A stretch of 64,000 nt of DNA from Gammaproteobacteria bacterium UBA7310 (GTDB lineage: Bacteria; Pseudomonadota; Gammaproteobacteria; Pseudomonadales; Ketobacteraceae). Each line of letters begins with the position of its first letter. The first letter of the stretch is position 1. A program made the position numbers and the translations under genes. Positions 8,328 through 20,200 of this stretch are shown here, piece after piece. The stretch covers positions 65,022 to 129,021 of the forward strand of contig DKQK01000029.1 in assembly GCA_002471665.1 (NCBI GenBank), read 5' to 3'. The notes under the pieces are model-generated. The model made no database searches. It was not told the origin of the DNA and was given only the letters and a program-made list of their open reading frames with translations.

Positions 8328-9275
8328 TTACTTCAGTTTCTTTTCAATTGCGTCCATCAGCAGCCCGGCCACGTTCAAACCGGCACCGGCGTCGATTTCA
8401 CGAATGCAGGTGGGGCTGGTGACGTTGATTTCGGTGAGGTAATCCCCGATCACATCCAGGCCGACGAAGATTAACCCTTTTTGCAACAATGTGTCGCGTA
8501 CCTGATCGCAAATCCAGCGATCGCGATCCGAAAGCGGTTGTACCACCCCTGAGCCACCAGCAGCCAGATTGCCGCGCACTTCACCCACCGCAGGTATGCG
8601 GGCCAGGCAGTGAGACACCGGCTCACCGTCAATGACCAGAATGCGTTTGTCGCCTTTGCTGATCTCGGGGATGTACTTCTGGGCCATGGCCGGGGTGCGC
8701 CCGTGCTGGGTCAGGGTTTCGATAATCACGCTCAGGTTGCCGTCATTGCCACCGGTACGAAAGATGGAGGCCCCGCCCATACCGTCCAGGGGCTTCAGAA
8801 TCACATCCTCGTGTTCTTCCGCAAAGGCCCGCAACCGGCGCTTGTCGGCACACACCAGAGTGGGGGCGCAACATTGGGGAAAATGGGTGGCGAACACCTT
8901 TTCATTGCAGTCCCGCAGGCTCTGCGGGTGATTCACCACCAGTACGCCGCGGGATTCCGCGCGATCCAGTATGTAGGTGGTGTAGATGAAGTTCATATCG
9001 AAGGGTGGATCCTTGCGCATCAGGATCACGTCCAGGTTGGCCAGTGGGGCCTGGGTTTCCTCGCCGAACTCAAACCACTTTTGCGGATCCTGTTTGGGGT
9101 GCAGGCGGGTCATGCGGGCGCAGGGTTCACCGCTGTCGATGTACAGATCCGACTGCAGCAGGTAAAAAATCTGCCAATTGCGTGAATCCGCCTCCCACAA
9201 CATGGCGAGGGTGCTATCCTTTTTATAAGTGACAGATTCGATGGGGTCCATCACCACCCCGATTTTGATTGTCAT
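8328..9275 (-). CDS. gshB: glutathione synthetase
   Basis: 315 residues from the ATG at 9275 (MTIKIGVVMDPIESV), the family's normal N-terminus and length; an in-frame GTG 13 codons upstream is unlikely. ATP-grasp features include DVILKPLDGMGGASIFR, MAQKYIPEISKGDKRILVIDG and FVGLDVIGDYLTEINVTSPT. It joins gamma-glutamylcysteine and glycine to make glutathione. It heads the minus-strand run gshB-tonB-algH-ruvX-pyrR-pyrB-pyrC' and is divergent from pilG. Confidence 0.97.
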   Translation of the reverse strand: MTIKIGVVMDPIESVTYKKDSTLAMLWEADSRNWQIFYLLQSDLYIDSGEPCARMTRLHPKQDPQKWFEFGEETQAPLANLDVILMRKDPPFDMNFIYTTYILDRAESRGVLVVNHPQSLRDCNEKVFATHFPQCCAPTLVCADKRRLRAFAEEHEDVILKPLDGMGGASIFRTGGNDGNLSVIIETLTQHGRTPAMAQKYIPEISKGDKRILVIDGEPVSHCLARIPAVGEVRGNLAAGGSGVVQPLSDRDRWICDQVRDTLLQKGLIFVGLDVIGDYLTEINVTSPTCIREIDAGAGLNVAGLLMDAIEKKLK

Positions 9276-9481
9276 GGTGTGCTCTACTGACTGGGAAAGG
9301 TCCCCATGGGACACAAAAACTCTCTATAGGTTACACTGGATCTGTTGTTCTGGTTATAAATATTGTGCATTTATTGGGGCGAAAAAACGCTTTATCCACA
9401 GTGGTTTATAGATTGAATGTAAAAACTGTGATAAATATCATGCTGCGTTGTATATCCGGCAGAATTTCTCGCCTTCTGAGT

Positions 9482-9510
9482 TTGCGAACTGCCCATAACG
9501 ATATTATAAC
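9482..9510 (+). promoter_or_regulatory. candidate sigma-70 promoter of the pilGH genes
   Basis: A -35-like TTGCGA (9482-9487) and a -10-like TATAAC (9505-9510) are separated by 17 bases, about 40 bases before the pilG start, in the AT-rich 283-base gap between gshB and pilG. A TATAAT one base further on (9511-9516) is an alternative -10. Sequence match only. Confidence 0.45.
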
Positions 9511-9558
9511 TATAATAAGATTGCTGACTTATCGCTGTTAATAACAAAGGCAATGTCG

Positions 9559-9945
9559 ATGGAAGATAATTTTGAGAATCTGAAAGTGATGGTCATTGAC
9601 GATAGTAAAACCATTCGTCGAACCGCCGAAACACTTCTGAAGAAAGCAGGCTGTACTGTGATCACCGCCACTGACGGGTTCGACGCGCTGTCAAAAATCG
9701 CCGATACCCAACCCAATATTATCTTCGTGGACATCATGATGCCCCGCTTGGATGGTTACCAGACGTGCGCTTTGATCAAGAACAACAGCGCGTTCAAGAG
9801 TACACCGGTGATTATGCTGTCCAGTAAAGACGGTTTGTTCGACAAGGCCAAAGGCCGTATTGTAGGCTCTGATCAGTATCTGACCAAGCCTTTCAGTAAA
9901 GAAGAGTTGCTGGGGGCAATTCGCGAACACGTGGCGGCAGCCTGA
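9559..9945 (+). CDS. pilG: PilG, twitching motility response regulator
   Basis: A single receiver domain of 128 residues. It starts at the ATG at 9559, which has AAAGG eight bases upstream; the ATG two codons earlier is too close to that site. Key residues are the acidic pair in MVIDDSKT, the phospho-acceptor Asp58 in FVDIMMPRLDG and the Lys in YLTKPFSKEEL. In Pseudomonas PilG is phosphorylated by ChpA and promotes pilus extension. Very close to the Pseudomonas sequence over its whole length. Confidence 0.96.
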   Translation: MEDNFENLKVMVIDDSKTIRRTAETLLKKAGCTVITATDGFDALSKIADTQPNIIFVDIMMPRLDGYQTCALIKNNSAFKSTPVIMLSSKDGLFDKAKGRIVGSDQYLTKPFSKEELLGAIREHVAAA

Positions 9946-10019
9946 TTGCCGGTGTTCGATGGCCGTGAATGCAGCGGTCTGAAATGTTCCAACTATATTA
10001 AGAAGACTACGGAGGAGCT

Positions 10020-10388
10020 ATGCCTCGCGTTCTAATCGTTGATGATTCACCGACTGAAACATACAAATTCAAGGAAACCCTGGAAAAACACGGGTTTGAA
10101 ATCATCTCCGCTGACAACGGTGCAGACGGTGTTGCGGTGGCTCGTCAGGAGCAGCCGGATGTGGTGCTGATGGATGTGGTGATGCCCGGCCTCAATGGCT
10201 TTCAGGCCACTCGTCAGCTGAGCAAAGGCGAGGACACCAAGCACATTCCCGTGATTATTGTGACCACCAAGGATCAGGAAACCGATAAAGTGTGGGGCCG
10301 CCGTCAGGGCGCCACCGATTACCTGACCAAACCGGTGGACGAAGCGGTGCTGATTGATACCATCAACCGAGCCATGAGCGGAAGTTAA
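10020..10388 (+). CDS. pilH: PilH, twitching motility response regulator
   Basis: 122-residue receiver domain with ILIVDDSPTE-type acidic pocket, phospho-acceptor Asp52 (VVLMDVVMPGLNG) and conserved Lys in DYLTKPVDE. The ATG at 10020 follows a clear GGAGGA. In the Pil-Chp system PilH is the second CheY-like protein, opposing PilG by favouring retraction or acting as a phosphate sink. pilI begins eight bases after its stop. Confidence 0.96.
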   Translation: MPRVLIVDDSPTETYKFKETLEKHGFEIISADNGADGVAVARQEQPDVVLMDVVMPGLNGFQATRQLSKGEDTKHIPVIIVTTKDQETDKVWGRRQGATDYLTKPVDEAVLIDTINRAMSGS

Positions 10389-10396
10389 ACAAGACT

Positions 10397-10936
10397 ATGT
10401 CTGAGGTTTCCCAAGCCTATCTCAAACTGATTGAGATATCCGAGCGCAGCCGCCAGCATGCGCACGGTCTGCCGGAACAGGAGCAGGCCAAGTCAATCTG
10501 GAGTGGGGTTGGTTTTACTCTGAATGATCGGCGCTATGTGGCACCGATGGATGAAGTATCCGAAATTCTCACGGTCCCCCGTTATACTCAAGTACCTGGT
10601 GTACAGAGCTGGGTCAAGGGGATCGCCAATGTGCGCGGTCGCCTGATGCCGGTGATGGATCTGATGGCCTTTCTCAACAATCCCTCCCAATTGCAACTGA
10701 AACGGCGGCGTCTGCTGGCGCTGGAGCGCGGTGAGCTGTACAGCGGTCTGGTGGTGGATGAAGTGCTGGGTATGCAGCATATTGCACAGGATCTCTACAC
10801 CCAGACTGTGCCCGGGGAATACGCCGACACCATGCCCTATCTGAAGGGCGGATTCGAAACCGAAAAAGGCTTTTTTGCCTGGTTTAGTTTATATGAGTTG
10901 GCGCGGGACCCGCGCTTCCTCAATGTGGCTTCCTGA
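10397..10936 (+). CDS. pilI: PilI, CheW-like coupling protein
   Basis: 179 residues with one CheW domain (about residues 30-170; GVGFTLNDRRYVAPMDEVSEIL ... VKGIANVRGRLMPVMDL). It should couple the PilJ receptor to the ChpA kinase at the pole. It follows pilH closely with a weak Shine-Dalgarno and precedes pilJ by 243 bases. A 14-base perfect palindrome GAAAGGCGCCTTTC at 11101-11114 lies in that gap. Confidence 0.94.
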   Translation: MSEVSQAYLKLIEISERSRQHAHGLPEQEQAKSIWSGVGFTLNDRRYVAPMDEVSEILTVPRYTQVPGVQSWVKGIANVRGRLMPVMDLMAFLNNPSQLQLKRRRLLALERGELYSGLVVDEVLGMQHIAQDLYTQTVPGEYADTMPYLKGGFETEKGFFAWFSLYELARDPRFLNVAS

Positions 10937-11179
10937 ACAGGGAAGCATTGTTATTCGTGCGGTTCTCGCAAGAGGCTGCTGAATGGGGGCAGGGATTGCA
11001 GATGGTTTCACGCCCCACTTGTGTGAACAGTAATGTTCATAACTTAAACGATAAGGCATCTTTCAGAATTTGTTCTTTAATTAGTTAAGGGACAGGTGTT
11101 GAAAGGCGCCTTTCTTGTGTAATCAATAACAAGTGTTCATAAAACATGTGTTGTGCACTAAACGGCCAGGAGTCCGCCT

Positions 11180-13246
11180 ATGTCGTCTAGCACTGGAAAG
11201 CTGGAATCCAGCAAGTCCACTAACCTGATACCGGTCTATATTATTGGCCTGGTTATCACCATTGGTCTGATGCTGCTGAACTTTTACTTTGTGGCAAATC
11301 ACAGTGAGCAGTCAGCGAAGTACGTAACCAAAGCGACAGAATTGAGGGTACTCTCTCAAAGGATCGCGAAAAACGCCCTCGAGGCTGCCGCCGGTAACGG
11401 AGACGCGTTCTCCTTCCTGGATCAGGCGCGGGTGGATTTCGGTCTGGAGTGGGATGCCATCAAAAACGGCTCTCCCGATGAAGGCATGGCCGCCGATTCA
11501 ATCTTTATCACCTCCGCCCCCCAGGAAATGGGTGACGTGGAGCGGGTCTGGAAGCAGGTGTCCGACAGCTCCGACGTGATTCTGGAAGGTCGCCAGACGG
11601 TGATTAACCTGCACGACGTGGCCCGGGCTCTGAACGAAAACATCCCCGTACTGCAGGAAGAGTACGATCTGGTGGTTCAGACCCTGGTGGACAGCAAGGC
11701 ACCGGCAGACCAGGTGGCGGTGGCACAGCGACAGTCGCTGCTGGCAGAACGAATTGTGCGTTCGGTTAACAAGGTGCTGGAAGGGGGCGAAGACGCGGTC
11801 ATGGCCGCCGACAGTTTCGGCCAGGATACCGAGCGATTCGGTCGTGTACTGCAAGGTATGTTGGAAGGGGACAAATCACTGGGTATCACCCGGGTGCGGG
11901 ATAAAGCCGCGGTGGAATCCCTTAATGAAATTTCTGACCTGTTTGCCGGTGTGGCGGAAAGCGTGGACGAGATCCTGGAGAGTTCGCCGGAACTGTTCCA
12001 GGTGCGTGCGGCAGCCAACGGCATCTTCAAGGATTCACAAACCCTGCTGACCGAAACCGGTGCACTGGCCCGCTCCTTCGAGGGCACCCCGGTAGCCGGC
12101 TTCTGGTCGACACTCTTCGGTATTATCTTCGCCGCTCTGGCACTGCTCTTCCTGCTGCTGATCTTCTTCTCCTTTATCGCCCAAACCCGCTCTCGTCTGG
12201 CGGAAGAGGAACAGCGTCGTGAAGAGAAAGAAATGCAGAACCAGCATAACCAGGAAGCGATCCTGCGACTGCTGGATGAGCTGGGTGACCTGGCGGATGG
12301 TGACTTGACCATCCAGACCACGGTAACCGAGGATTTCACCGGTGCCATCGCCGACTCCATCAACTTCACCATCGACCAATTGCGCTCACTGGTATCCACC
12401 ATCAATGAGACAGCGGTGCAGGTATCGGCTGCGGCCCAGGAAACCCAGGCCACGGCTATGCATCTGGCGGAAGCGTCCGAACATCAGGCCCAGGAAATTG
12501 CCGGGGCATCAGCCGCGATCAACGAGATGGCGGTGTCCATCGACCAGGTATCGGCCAACGCGGCTGAATCAGCGGCGGTTGCGGAGCGATCGGTATCCAT
12601 CGCCAACAAAGGTGCGGAAGTGGTACAGAATACGATTCACGGGATGGACACCATCCGTGAACAGATTCAGGAAACCTCCAAACGGATCAAGCGACTGGGT
12701 GAATCCTCCCAGGAAATCGGTGACATCGTATCGCTGATCAACGACATCGCCGACCAAACCAACATTCTCGCATTGAACGCGGCGATCCAGGCCTCTATGG
12801 CCGGTGAAGCGGGTCGCGGCTTCGCGGTGGTAGCGGACGAAGTACAGCGCCTTGCGGAACGGGCCTCTGCGGCCACCAAGCAGATCGAGGCACTGGTTAA
12901 AACCATCCAGACCGACACCAACGAAGCGGTAATCTCCATGGAGCAAACCACCTCTGAAGTGGTGCGCGGTGCCCGCCTGGCGCAGGACGCGGGTGTGGCC
13001 CTGGAAGAGATCGAGAACGTATCCAGTAACCTGGCGGACTTGATCCAGAACATTTCGAACGCAGCGCGTCAGCAGGCAGCATCGGCAGGTCACATTTCCA
13101 ATACGATGAACGTTATCCAGGAAATCACCTCGCAAACCTCTGCCGGTACCACCGCGACGGCAACGTCCATCGGTAACCTGGCGGAACTGGCGGTGCAGAT
13201 GCGTAATTCAGTTGCCGGTTTCAAACTGCCGGAAACGGGAATGTAA
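11180..13246 (+). CDS. pilJ: PilJ, type IV pilus chemoreceptor
   Basis: 688 residues. A first membrane helix lies at about 15-37 and a periplasmic region with a PilJ-type helical bundle (about 40-300) follows. The second helix (WSTLFGIIFAALALLFLLLIFF, about 308-330) leads to a HAMP-like linker and a signalling domain with the tip DQTNILALNAAIQASMAGEA. The tip differs from classical MCPs (AAIQAS in place of AAIEAA), as in Pseudomonas PilJ. It senses pilus/surface-related cues for ChpA. The start follows AGGAG seven bases upstream. Confidence 0.95.
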   Translation: MSSSTGKLESSKSTNLIPVYIIGLVITIGLMLLNFYFVANHSEQSAKYVTKATELRVLSQRIAKNALEAAAGNGDAFSFLDQARVDFGLEWDAIKNGSPDEGMAADSIFITSAPQEMGDVERVWKQVSDSSDVILEGRQTVINLHDVARALNENIPVLQEEYDLVVQTLVDSKAPADQVAVAQRQSLLAERIVRSVNKVLEGGEDAVMAADSFGQDTERFGRVLQGMLEGDKSLGITRVRDKAAVESLNEISDLFAGVAESVDEILESSPELFQVRAAANGIFKDSQTLLTETGALARSFEGTPVAGFWSTLFGIIFAALALLFLLLIFFSFIAQTRSRLAEEEQRREEKEMQNQHNQEAILRLLDELGDLADGDLTIQTTVTEDFTGAIADSINFTIDQLRSLVSTINETAVQVSAAAQETQATAMHLAEASEHQAQEIAGASAAINEMAVSIDQVSANAAESAAVAERSVSIANKGAEVVQNTIHGMDTIREQIQETSKRIKRLGESSQEIGDIVSLINDIADQTNILALNAAIQASMAGEAGRGFAVVADEVQRLAERASAATKQIEALVKTIQTDTNEAVISMEQTTSEVVRGARLAQDAGVALEEIENVSSNLADLIQNISNAARQQAASAGHISNTMNVIQEITSQTSAGTTATATSIGNLAELAVQMRNSVAGFKLPETGM

Positions 13247-13312
13247 AACACCTTGGCCCGGTGGCTGTGGCAACAGACATCGGGCCGGTTACAGGTGTTG
13301 TGGCCGGGAGTG

Positions 13313-14179
13313 ATGTCAGTGCCAGCAGAACGATGGAGTCTTCAAAAAGCCGAACTGAACGACGAACAGTTCATGCGCTGGCGCAATCTGCTTGAAGATC
13401 GTACCGGTATGCAGTTATCCATCGAGCGTAAATCCTTCCTGGAAACCAGCCTGAATATCCGCATGCGCGAGATTGGCTGTACCAGCTATGACACCTACTA
13501 TGAAAAGCTGATGTCCGGTTTGGCGGGCGAAGTGGAGTGGGCCACGCTGGTTGACCGTCTCACTGTTCAGGAAACCAGTTTTTTCCGCCATCCCAGCTCC
13601 TATGAATTGGTGCGCAACTATTGTCAGAGCCTGTATCGCGAACAGGGCCGCAAGCATATTGAGCTGTGGAGTGTGGGTTGTGCCACCGGCGAGGAAGCCT
13701 ACTCCCTGGCCATGGTGATGGAAGATCTGGTGAGCCTGCAGGATGAGCGCCGCTATTACGGCATCACCGCCACAGATATCAGTTTACCGGCGTTGTCCAA
13801 GGCGCGGGAAGGTGTGTACAACATTCGTAAGCTGGAGCGCGTGGATCAACGTTACGTCCAGCAGTTTTTTGAAAATTATGAGCGTGGTCGATGTCGTGTG
13901 GTGCCGCGCTTGAAAGATCGAGTCTGTTTTGCGCAGGTTAATGTGCTGGATCTGCGGCAGTCGCCGCTTCAGAACGTGGATCTGGTGTTCTGTCAGAATT
14001 TGCTGATTTATTTCCAGAGTTGGCGCAAAAAAGACATCGTTACCCATTTGGCTGATCGATTGGCACCAGGCGGCATGATGGTGCTCGGGGTGGGTGAAGT
14101 GATTGACTGGCAGCGTCCGGATATGGAACGCATTCAGTACAAGGACACCCTGGCGTTCGTGAAACGCAATCACTCATAG
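13313..14179 (+). CDS. pilK: PilK, CheR-type receptor methyltransferase
   Basis: About 288 residues. An all-helical CheR N-terminal domain is followed by a SAM-binding domain (ELWSVGCATGEEAYSLAM, then FCQNLLIYFQSW). It should methylate PilJ. The start is uncertain: ATG 13313 gives the usual family length, GTG 13319 is better spaced from GGGAG at 13306-13310, and an open frame extends back to a TTG at 13253. It lies between pilJ and chpA as in Pseudomonas. Confidence 0.92.
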   Translation: MSVPAERWSLQKAELNDEQFMRWRNLLEDRTGMQLSIERKSFLETSLNIRMREIGCTSYDTYYEKLMSGLAGEVEWATLVDRLTVQETSFFRHPSSYELVRNYCQSLYREQGRKHIELWSVGCATGEEAYSLAMVMEDLVSLQDERRYYGITATDISLPALSKAREGVYNIRKLERVDQRYVQQFFENYERGRCRVVPRLKDRVCFAQVNVLDLRQSPLQNVDLVFCQNLLIYFQSWRKKDIVTHLADRLAPGGMMVLGVGEVIDWQRPDMERIQYKDTLAFVKRNHS

Positions 14180-14211
14180 TGCAGTCAAGATAACCAGAGC
14201 CAGGAGCAGAC

Positions 14212-17200
14212 ATGGCTGATCAACACGATTTTCAAGCGCTGGATTGGGTTAAGGGCGAGATCGAGGAAACCCTGAAACAGGCGCAACAATCGTTGGAAGC
14301 GTTCGTGGACAACCCCGAAGATTCCACGCGCATGCGCTTTTGCCTCACCCATTTGCATCAGGTTGCAGGTACCCTGCAAATGGTGGAGTTCTTTGGTGCG
14401 GCCCTGCTGGCAGAAGAAATGGAAAACCTGGCTATTGCGTTGATCAATGAAAAGGTGCAGCGGGTGGAAGATGCCCAGGAAGTGCTGATGAAAGCCATCC
14501 TGCAATTACCGGTGTATCTGGACCGGGTTAAGGATGGGCAGCGCGATATGCCGGTGGTGGTATTGCCGCTGTTGAATGATCTAAGGGCGGCCCGGGGTGA
14601 GCCTCTGCTGTCGGAAACCGCATTGTTCAAACCGGATCTGGAAGCCGGCGGCGAGGCGGCGCCAAAAGATGCCGTATCACAGGAAGCCCTGGCGCAACTG
14701 CCGCAATTGCTTAAAAAGATCCGTCAGCTGTACCAATTCGCCCTGGTGGGTTTGATCCGCAATCAGGATATGCCCACCAATCTGGGGTACATGGCCAAAT
14801 CCCTGGCCAAACTCGAGCAGTTATACAGCAACACCGCCATGGGCCAGTTATGGTGGGTTGCAGCGGCGCTGGTGGAAGGCGTATCCCGTTCCTACATTGA
14901 ATTGGGTACTTCCGTAAAAATGCTGTTCGGTCAATTGGACCGTCAACTGAAACACAGTATTGATACCGGAGCCAATCGGGATGAGGCCCTGCCCACCGAT
15001 TTGCTGAAAAACCTGCTGTTCTACGTGGCGCGCGCCGAAGGTGAAACGTCCCGTATTCAGAAAGTAAAAGCCGCCTTTAAGCTGGATCGCGCCTTGCCCT
15101 CTGAAGAACGGCTTGATGATGAGCGTCAGCGCCTGACCGGCCCGGATAAGGCCGCCATTGCTTCGGTAGTGTCTGCGTTGCTGGAAGAGCTGGGCGGTGT
15201 CAAGGAAACCCTGGATCTATTCATGCGCGGGCAGGCGGTGGATGGCGCGGAGCTGCGCAGCGTGATTCCGGTGCTGAAACAAATCGCCGATACCCTGGCG
15301 GTACTGGGCGTGGGTAATCCACGCCGTGTTATCGTCGAACAGATTGATACCATTGGCCGCATCGTGGATGACAGCAGCGCGCTCGACGACAACATGCTGA
15401 TGGATGTGGCCGGTGCACTGCTGTATGTGGAAGCCACCTTGCAGGGTATGGCCATGGACCCCAGCGCCGCCGCTGCCGGTGATGATGAGGAGGATGATTC
15501 CCAGTTTGTGTCGCCTGAACAGATCAGTAAGGCGCGTTCCGCGGTGATCGAGGAGTCCCGTTCCGGTCTGGAGAACGCCAAGGATGCCATCTCCGATTAT
15601 ATTGGCTCGGATTTTGATCCGGATTCGTTGCAGGCCGTGCCGGATATTCTGCACAGTGTACGGGGTGGTTTGATGATGGTGCCGCTGGCCCATCCGGCGG
15701 CCCTGTTGCAAAGCTGTATCAACTTCATCAGTGAACAGTTGATCGAAGGCGGCGTGCGCCCGGACTGGAAACAAATGGACACCCTGGCAGATGCCATTAC
15801 CAGCGTGGAATATTATCTGGAACGACTGGGTGACCGCTTCCCCGGCGACGAGGATATTCTGTCAATTGCCGAAGAGGCGGTGGCGACATTAGGCTATCCC
15901 GCTGAGCGGATCGATCCCAATGACATGGCGCCCACGCTATTGGATACGCAAGATGGCGATGCCTCTGGCAAAGGGGATTCAGCGCTGGAATCCGCTGCCG
16001 ATGATCTGCAGCCGGAGTCCGATGACGACATCATTCAGATCGAGTTTACCGATGCGGATCTGCTGGCAGCAGGCGAAACCGTTGCCGCCCAACCCGAAGT
16101 GGAAGACGAAGACGATCTCATCGATGAGGAAGTCATTGAGATCTTTATTGAAGAAGCCGGTGAGGTGCTGGAAACCATCCAGGAATACCTACCCCGCTGG
16201 ACCACCGATCACGATAACGAAGAAGCCCTGAAGGAATTGCGCCGCGCCTATCATACCCTGAAAGGCAGCGGGCGCATGGTGGGGGCCACCGTTGTCGGTG
16301 AACTGGCCTGGTCGGTGGAGAACATGCTGAACCGGGTGCTGGACAACAGTGTGCCCACTACAGACGCCGTCACGGACATTGTGGCCCGTGTCACCGGCGT
16401 GATTCCGGAGCTGGTCAAGGCGTTTGAGGAGCGGGTTAAGCCGGGGATCAATGTGGCGCCGTTGGCTGCGGTGGCCGATGCTCTGTCCAAGGGCGAGACG
16501 CCTCCCGCGATACCGGATGATCTCAGCGTCGGCTCGGCTGCGGAGGCAGCACCGGTGATGGAGCAGTTGCCTGAGGCGACGGAAGTCGAAGCGGAGGATT
16601 CCGGTTCAGAGATTGATCCGGTATTGGTGGATATTTTCAGTCAGGAAGCATCCTCCCATCTGGAAACATTGAAAGGGTATTTGGCGCAGGAGGAAAAGCA
16701 AACCCTCAGTGATGATATGCTGCGGGCGCTGCACACTTTGAAAGGCAGTGCCCATATGGCGGGAATTGGCCCCATAGCAGAGCTGGCTTCACCCACGGAG
16801 CGCTTCTTCAAAGAGTGTCATCTGCAGGGGGTAACCGCAACGGATGATATTTTTGAACTGCTGGACGACTTTGTGCAGCTGATCGAACAGGGGCTCGAAG
16901 ACCTGATGGCGCACCCGGATGCGCCCATTGCCGGTAGCGAGACGTTGCTGCAACGGATCGAGCAGTTGCGCGAAGAGAAACTCAAGCATGTGGAAGAGGA
17001 AGAGATCGCTCAGTCCGGGCGCGCCGATCCTCAGTTGCTCAGTATGTTCCTGGCCGAAGGCATGGACCTGATCATGGATGCCGGCGATGTGCTCAGTCAC
17101 TGGGAGCAGAACCCGGTGCCGGGGGACGACCTGGATAAACTGCGTCAGGAACTGCGTATTCTGGCCCGCAGTGCCAGCGCGGCGCAACTGAATGAGGTAG

Positions 17201-20200
17201 TCGAGCTGAGCATGACCCTGGAAGAGCTTTATGAGGCGGCTGCCAATGGCATGATCACGCCGGATCCGGTGTTCTTCCGGACTGCCCATAAGGCTCATGA
17301 ATCCCTGGTCAACATGATGGATTTCGTGGCCGCCGGTCAACCGGTGCTGGCGGATGCCGTGGTCATCAGTGAATTACAGTCACTGATGGATCAGGCACCG
17401 GAAGTGACGGAACAGCTGGATGCCGCAAGCCAACATGCAGAAAGCGGGCAAGCGGACGAAGCGGAAGAAGCCATCGACCTGGGTGCATTGGCGGCCCCGG
17501 AAGCGGACGCCGATGAGTTTGAGTTTTCCCTGGAAGACGCTTCCGCCGAGACAGACAATGAGTTTGTGTTGGAAGATTCTGAGGCCGAGGACAGCGCGGA
17601 ATCAGAAGCTGAAACAGAACAAGCTGATGATCTGGAGTTTGATTTTACCGCTGAAGCTGATGCTGAGCAGATCAGCGCCGATAGTACGGCGGAGTTTGCC
17701 TCCGAAGAACTGATTATCGATGATGCGGATGCCGAGGATACAGAATTCAGTATTGAAGAAATTGACGAACTGGATGATGAACCGGAAGCCGAAACACCGC
17801 CGGAAGACATGGCCAGCGACTACGATCCGGAGCTGGTGGAAATCTTCCTGGAAGAAGCGTCTGAGATTCTTGATACCACGGCCGAACAGTTACAGGCCTG
17901 GGTGGATGAACCTGCCAATCTTGAGGTGGTGGCCGGATTGCAACGCAGCCTGCACACCTTAAAGGGTGGCGCCAGAATGTCGGATATGAAAGAAATGGGG
18001 GATCTGGCCCACCATCTGGAAAATCTGTACGAAGGCCTGTGCCTGGGAACCTTCACGGCGACTGCACCGTTGTATAATTTACTGCATCAATGCCACGATC
18101 GCCTGGCCGAAATGTTTGAGACCATTCAGAGTGGCCAGCAGGCGAAACCGGCCGATGACCTGATCGGTAAAATCGATGACTTTACCCATGGCCGTCTGAC
18201 GGAGGAAGCGCCTTCAACCCAGACCGCGGACGAACCGGAAGTACCGGTGCTGACGGTGGCGGATAATGCGTTGGAGCCGCGGGCCGAAGCGGACACCGAA
18301 GCCTTATCGGCCCTGGGTGGTGCCGGTGAGGAAGTGGATACCGAAATTCTGGAGATCTTCCTGGAAGAAGCAGAAGAACTCACCGAGGGCATCGACAATA
18401 CCATTAATGCGTGGCTGTCCGAACGCGACAATCAGGAACACCTGGACGAGATGAAACGCCTGCTGCATACCCTGAAAGGGGGCGCGCGTCTGGCCGGTCT
18501 GGTGCACATTGGTAATTTGAGTCACAGTTTTGAAACCTTCCTTATTCAGAGCGAAACCGATCAGGTGGCCATGGACGATGCGTTCTTTGCCCGGGTGCAG
18601 TCGGAACACGACAAGCTGTTTGAACAGATGGAACATCTGCGACAGCATGGCGGTGAGCTGATTTCCACTGCAGGCGAGGAGCATGCTGCCGAGTTTGAAT
18701 TCTCCATGGAAGACGAGGCTCCGTCGCAGGAGGCGGTAGCAGAGTCTGCAGCAGAAGAGCCGGCGGACAACGTAGTGCCCATCACTGCCCAGCCCACGCC
18801 CCAGGAAACCTTCGTGGCACCGAAGCCGGATGAAATGCTGCCGGCTTCTGCCTTCCATACAGAAGACAAAAAGCGCTCCAGTGGTGAAAGCGTTAAGGTG
18901 TCGTCGGAACTGATGGAGGGATTGGTAAACCTGGCCGGTGAAACCTCCATTATTCGTGGCCGGATTGAGCAGGAGATCACTGACTTCAACGGGGTCATCA
19001 GTGAGATCGGCATGACCATAGATCGTGCCCGTGAATTATTGCGCCGACTGGATATCGAAACCGAAGCCCAGATTTCCTACCGTTATCAACAGGCCCAGAC
19101 CGAGGGTCAGGGCTACGAAGATTTTGACCCGTTGGAGATGGACCGATACTCCACGCTTAACCAGTTGTCGCGGTCATTGGGTGAAACCGTGTCGGATATG
19201 ATGGACCTGCGGGACTCGCTGACGGATCGGGCCCGCGATGCAGAAACCCTGTTGATCCAGCAGGGCCGTATCAACTCCGAATTGCAGGAGAGCCTGATGC
19301 GTACGCGCATGGTACCGTTCTCCCGCATGGTGCCCCGCCTGCGTCGTATCGTGCGGCAGATTGCCGGTGAAGTGGGCAAGAAAGCGGAACTGGAAATCAT
19401 CGGTGCCGAAGGGGAAATGGATCGGACGGTGCTGGAACGTATGGTGCCGCCCCTGGAACACATGCTGCGTAACGCGGTGGACCATGGTTTGGAAACCCCG
19501 GAGCAGCGGGTGGCCGCCGGTAAAAAGGACACCGGCCGCATCACCATTCACCTGGCCCGTGAAGGCGGTGAAGTGGTACTGCGGCTCACCGACGATGGTA
19601 AGGGTATCAATCTTGAAGGTGTTAAGAAGCGGGCTATCGAGCGGGGTTTGATGAAAACCGATGCGCCCCTGACCGACAAGGAAGTGATGCAGTTTATTTT
19701 CAAACCCGGTTTCAGTACGGCGGAAAAAGTGACCCAAATCTCCGGCCGTGGTGTGGGTATGGATGTGGTGCACAGCGAGATCAAGCAGTTGGGCGGTAAC
19801 GTGAAGCTGCACTCTGCCCCCGGCGCCGGTTCCCAGTTTACCATTCGCCTGCCGTTTACCGTGTCGGTCAACCGTGCCTTGATGGTGCGGGTGGGTGAAG
19901 ACCAGTACGCCATTCCCTTGAACAACATCGAAGGGATCGTGCGGGTCAGCCCCTATGAACTGGAAGCGTATTACCAGCCGGATGCACCCAAGTTTGAATA
20001 CGCGGCGCAGCAATACAGTATGCGTTATCTGGGGCGTTATGTGCATAACAATCCCATTCCCAACCTCACCAGCCATACCAAACCGATACCGGTGCTGCTG
20101 GTGCGCGGTGGCGATCATGCGGTGGCCCTGCAGGTGGATGCGCTGCTGGGTTCCCGCGAGGTGGTGGTGAAATCCGTGGGGCCGCAATTAGCGGCGGTGA

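Noticed and set aside
19174..20187. Long minus-strand open frame opposite chpA (337 codons)
   Set aside because: Exact shadow of the chpA coding frame, no family resemblance, typical of GC-biased third positions.
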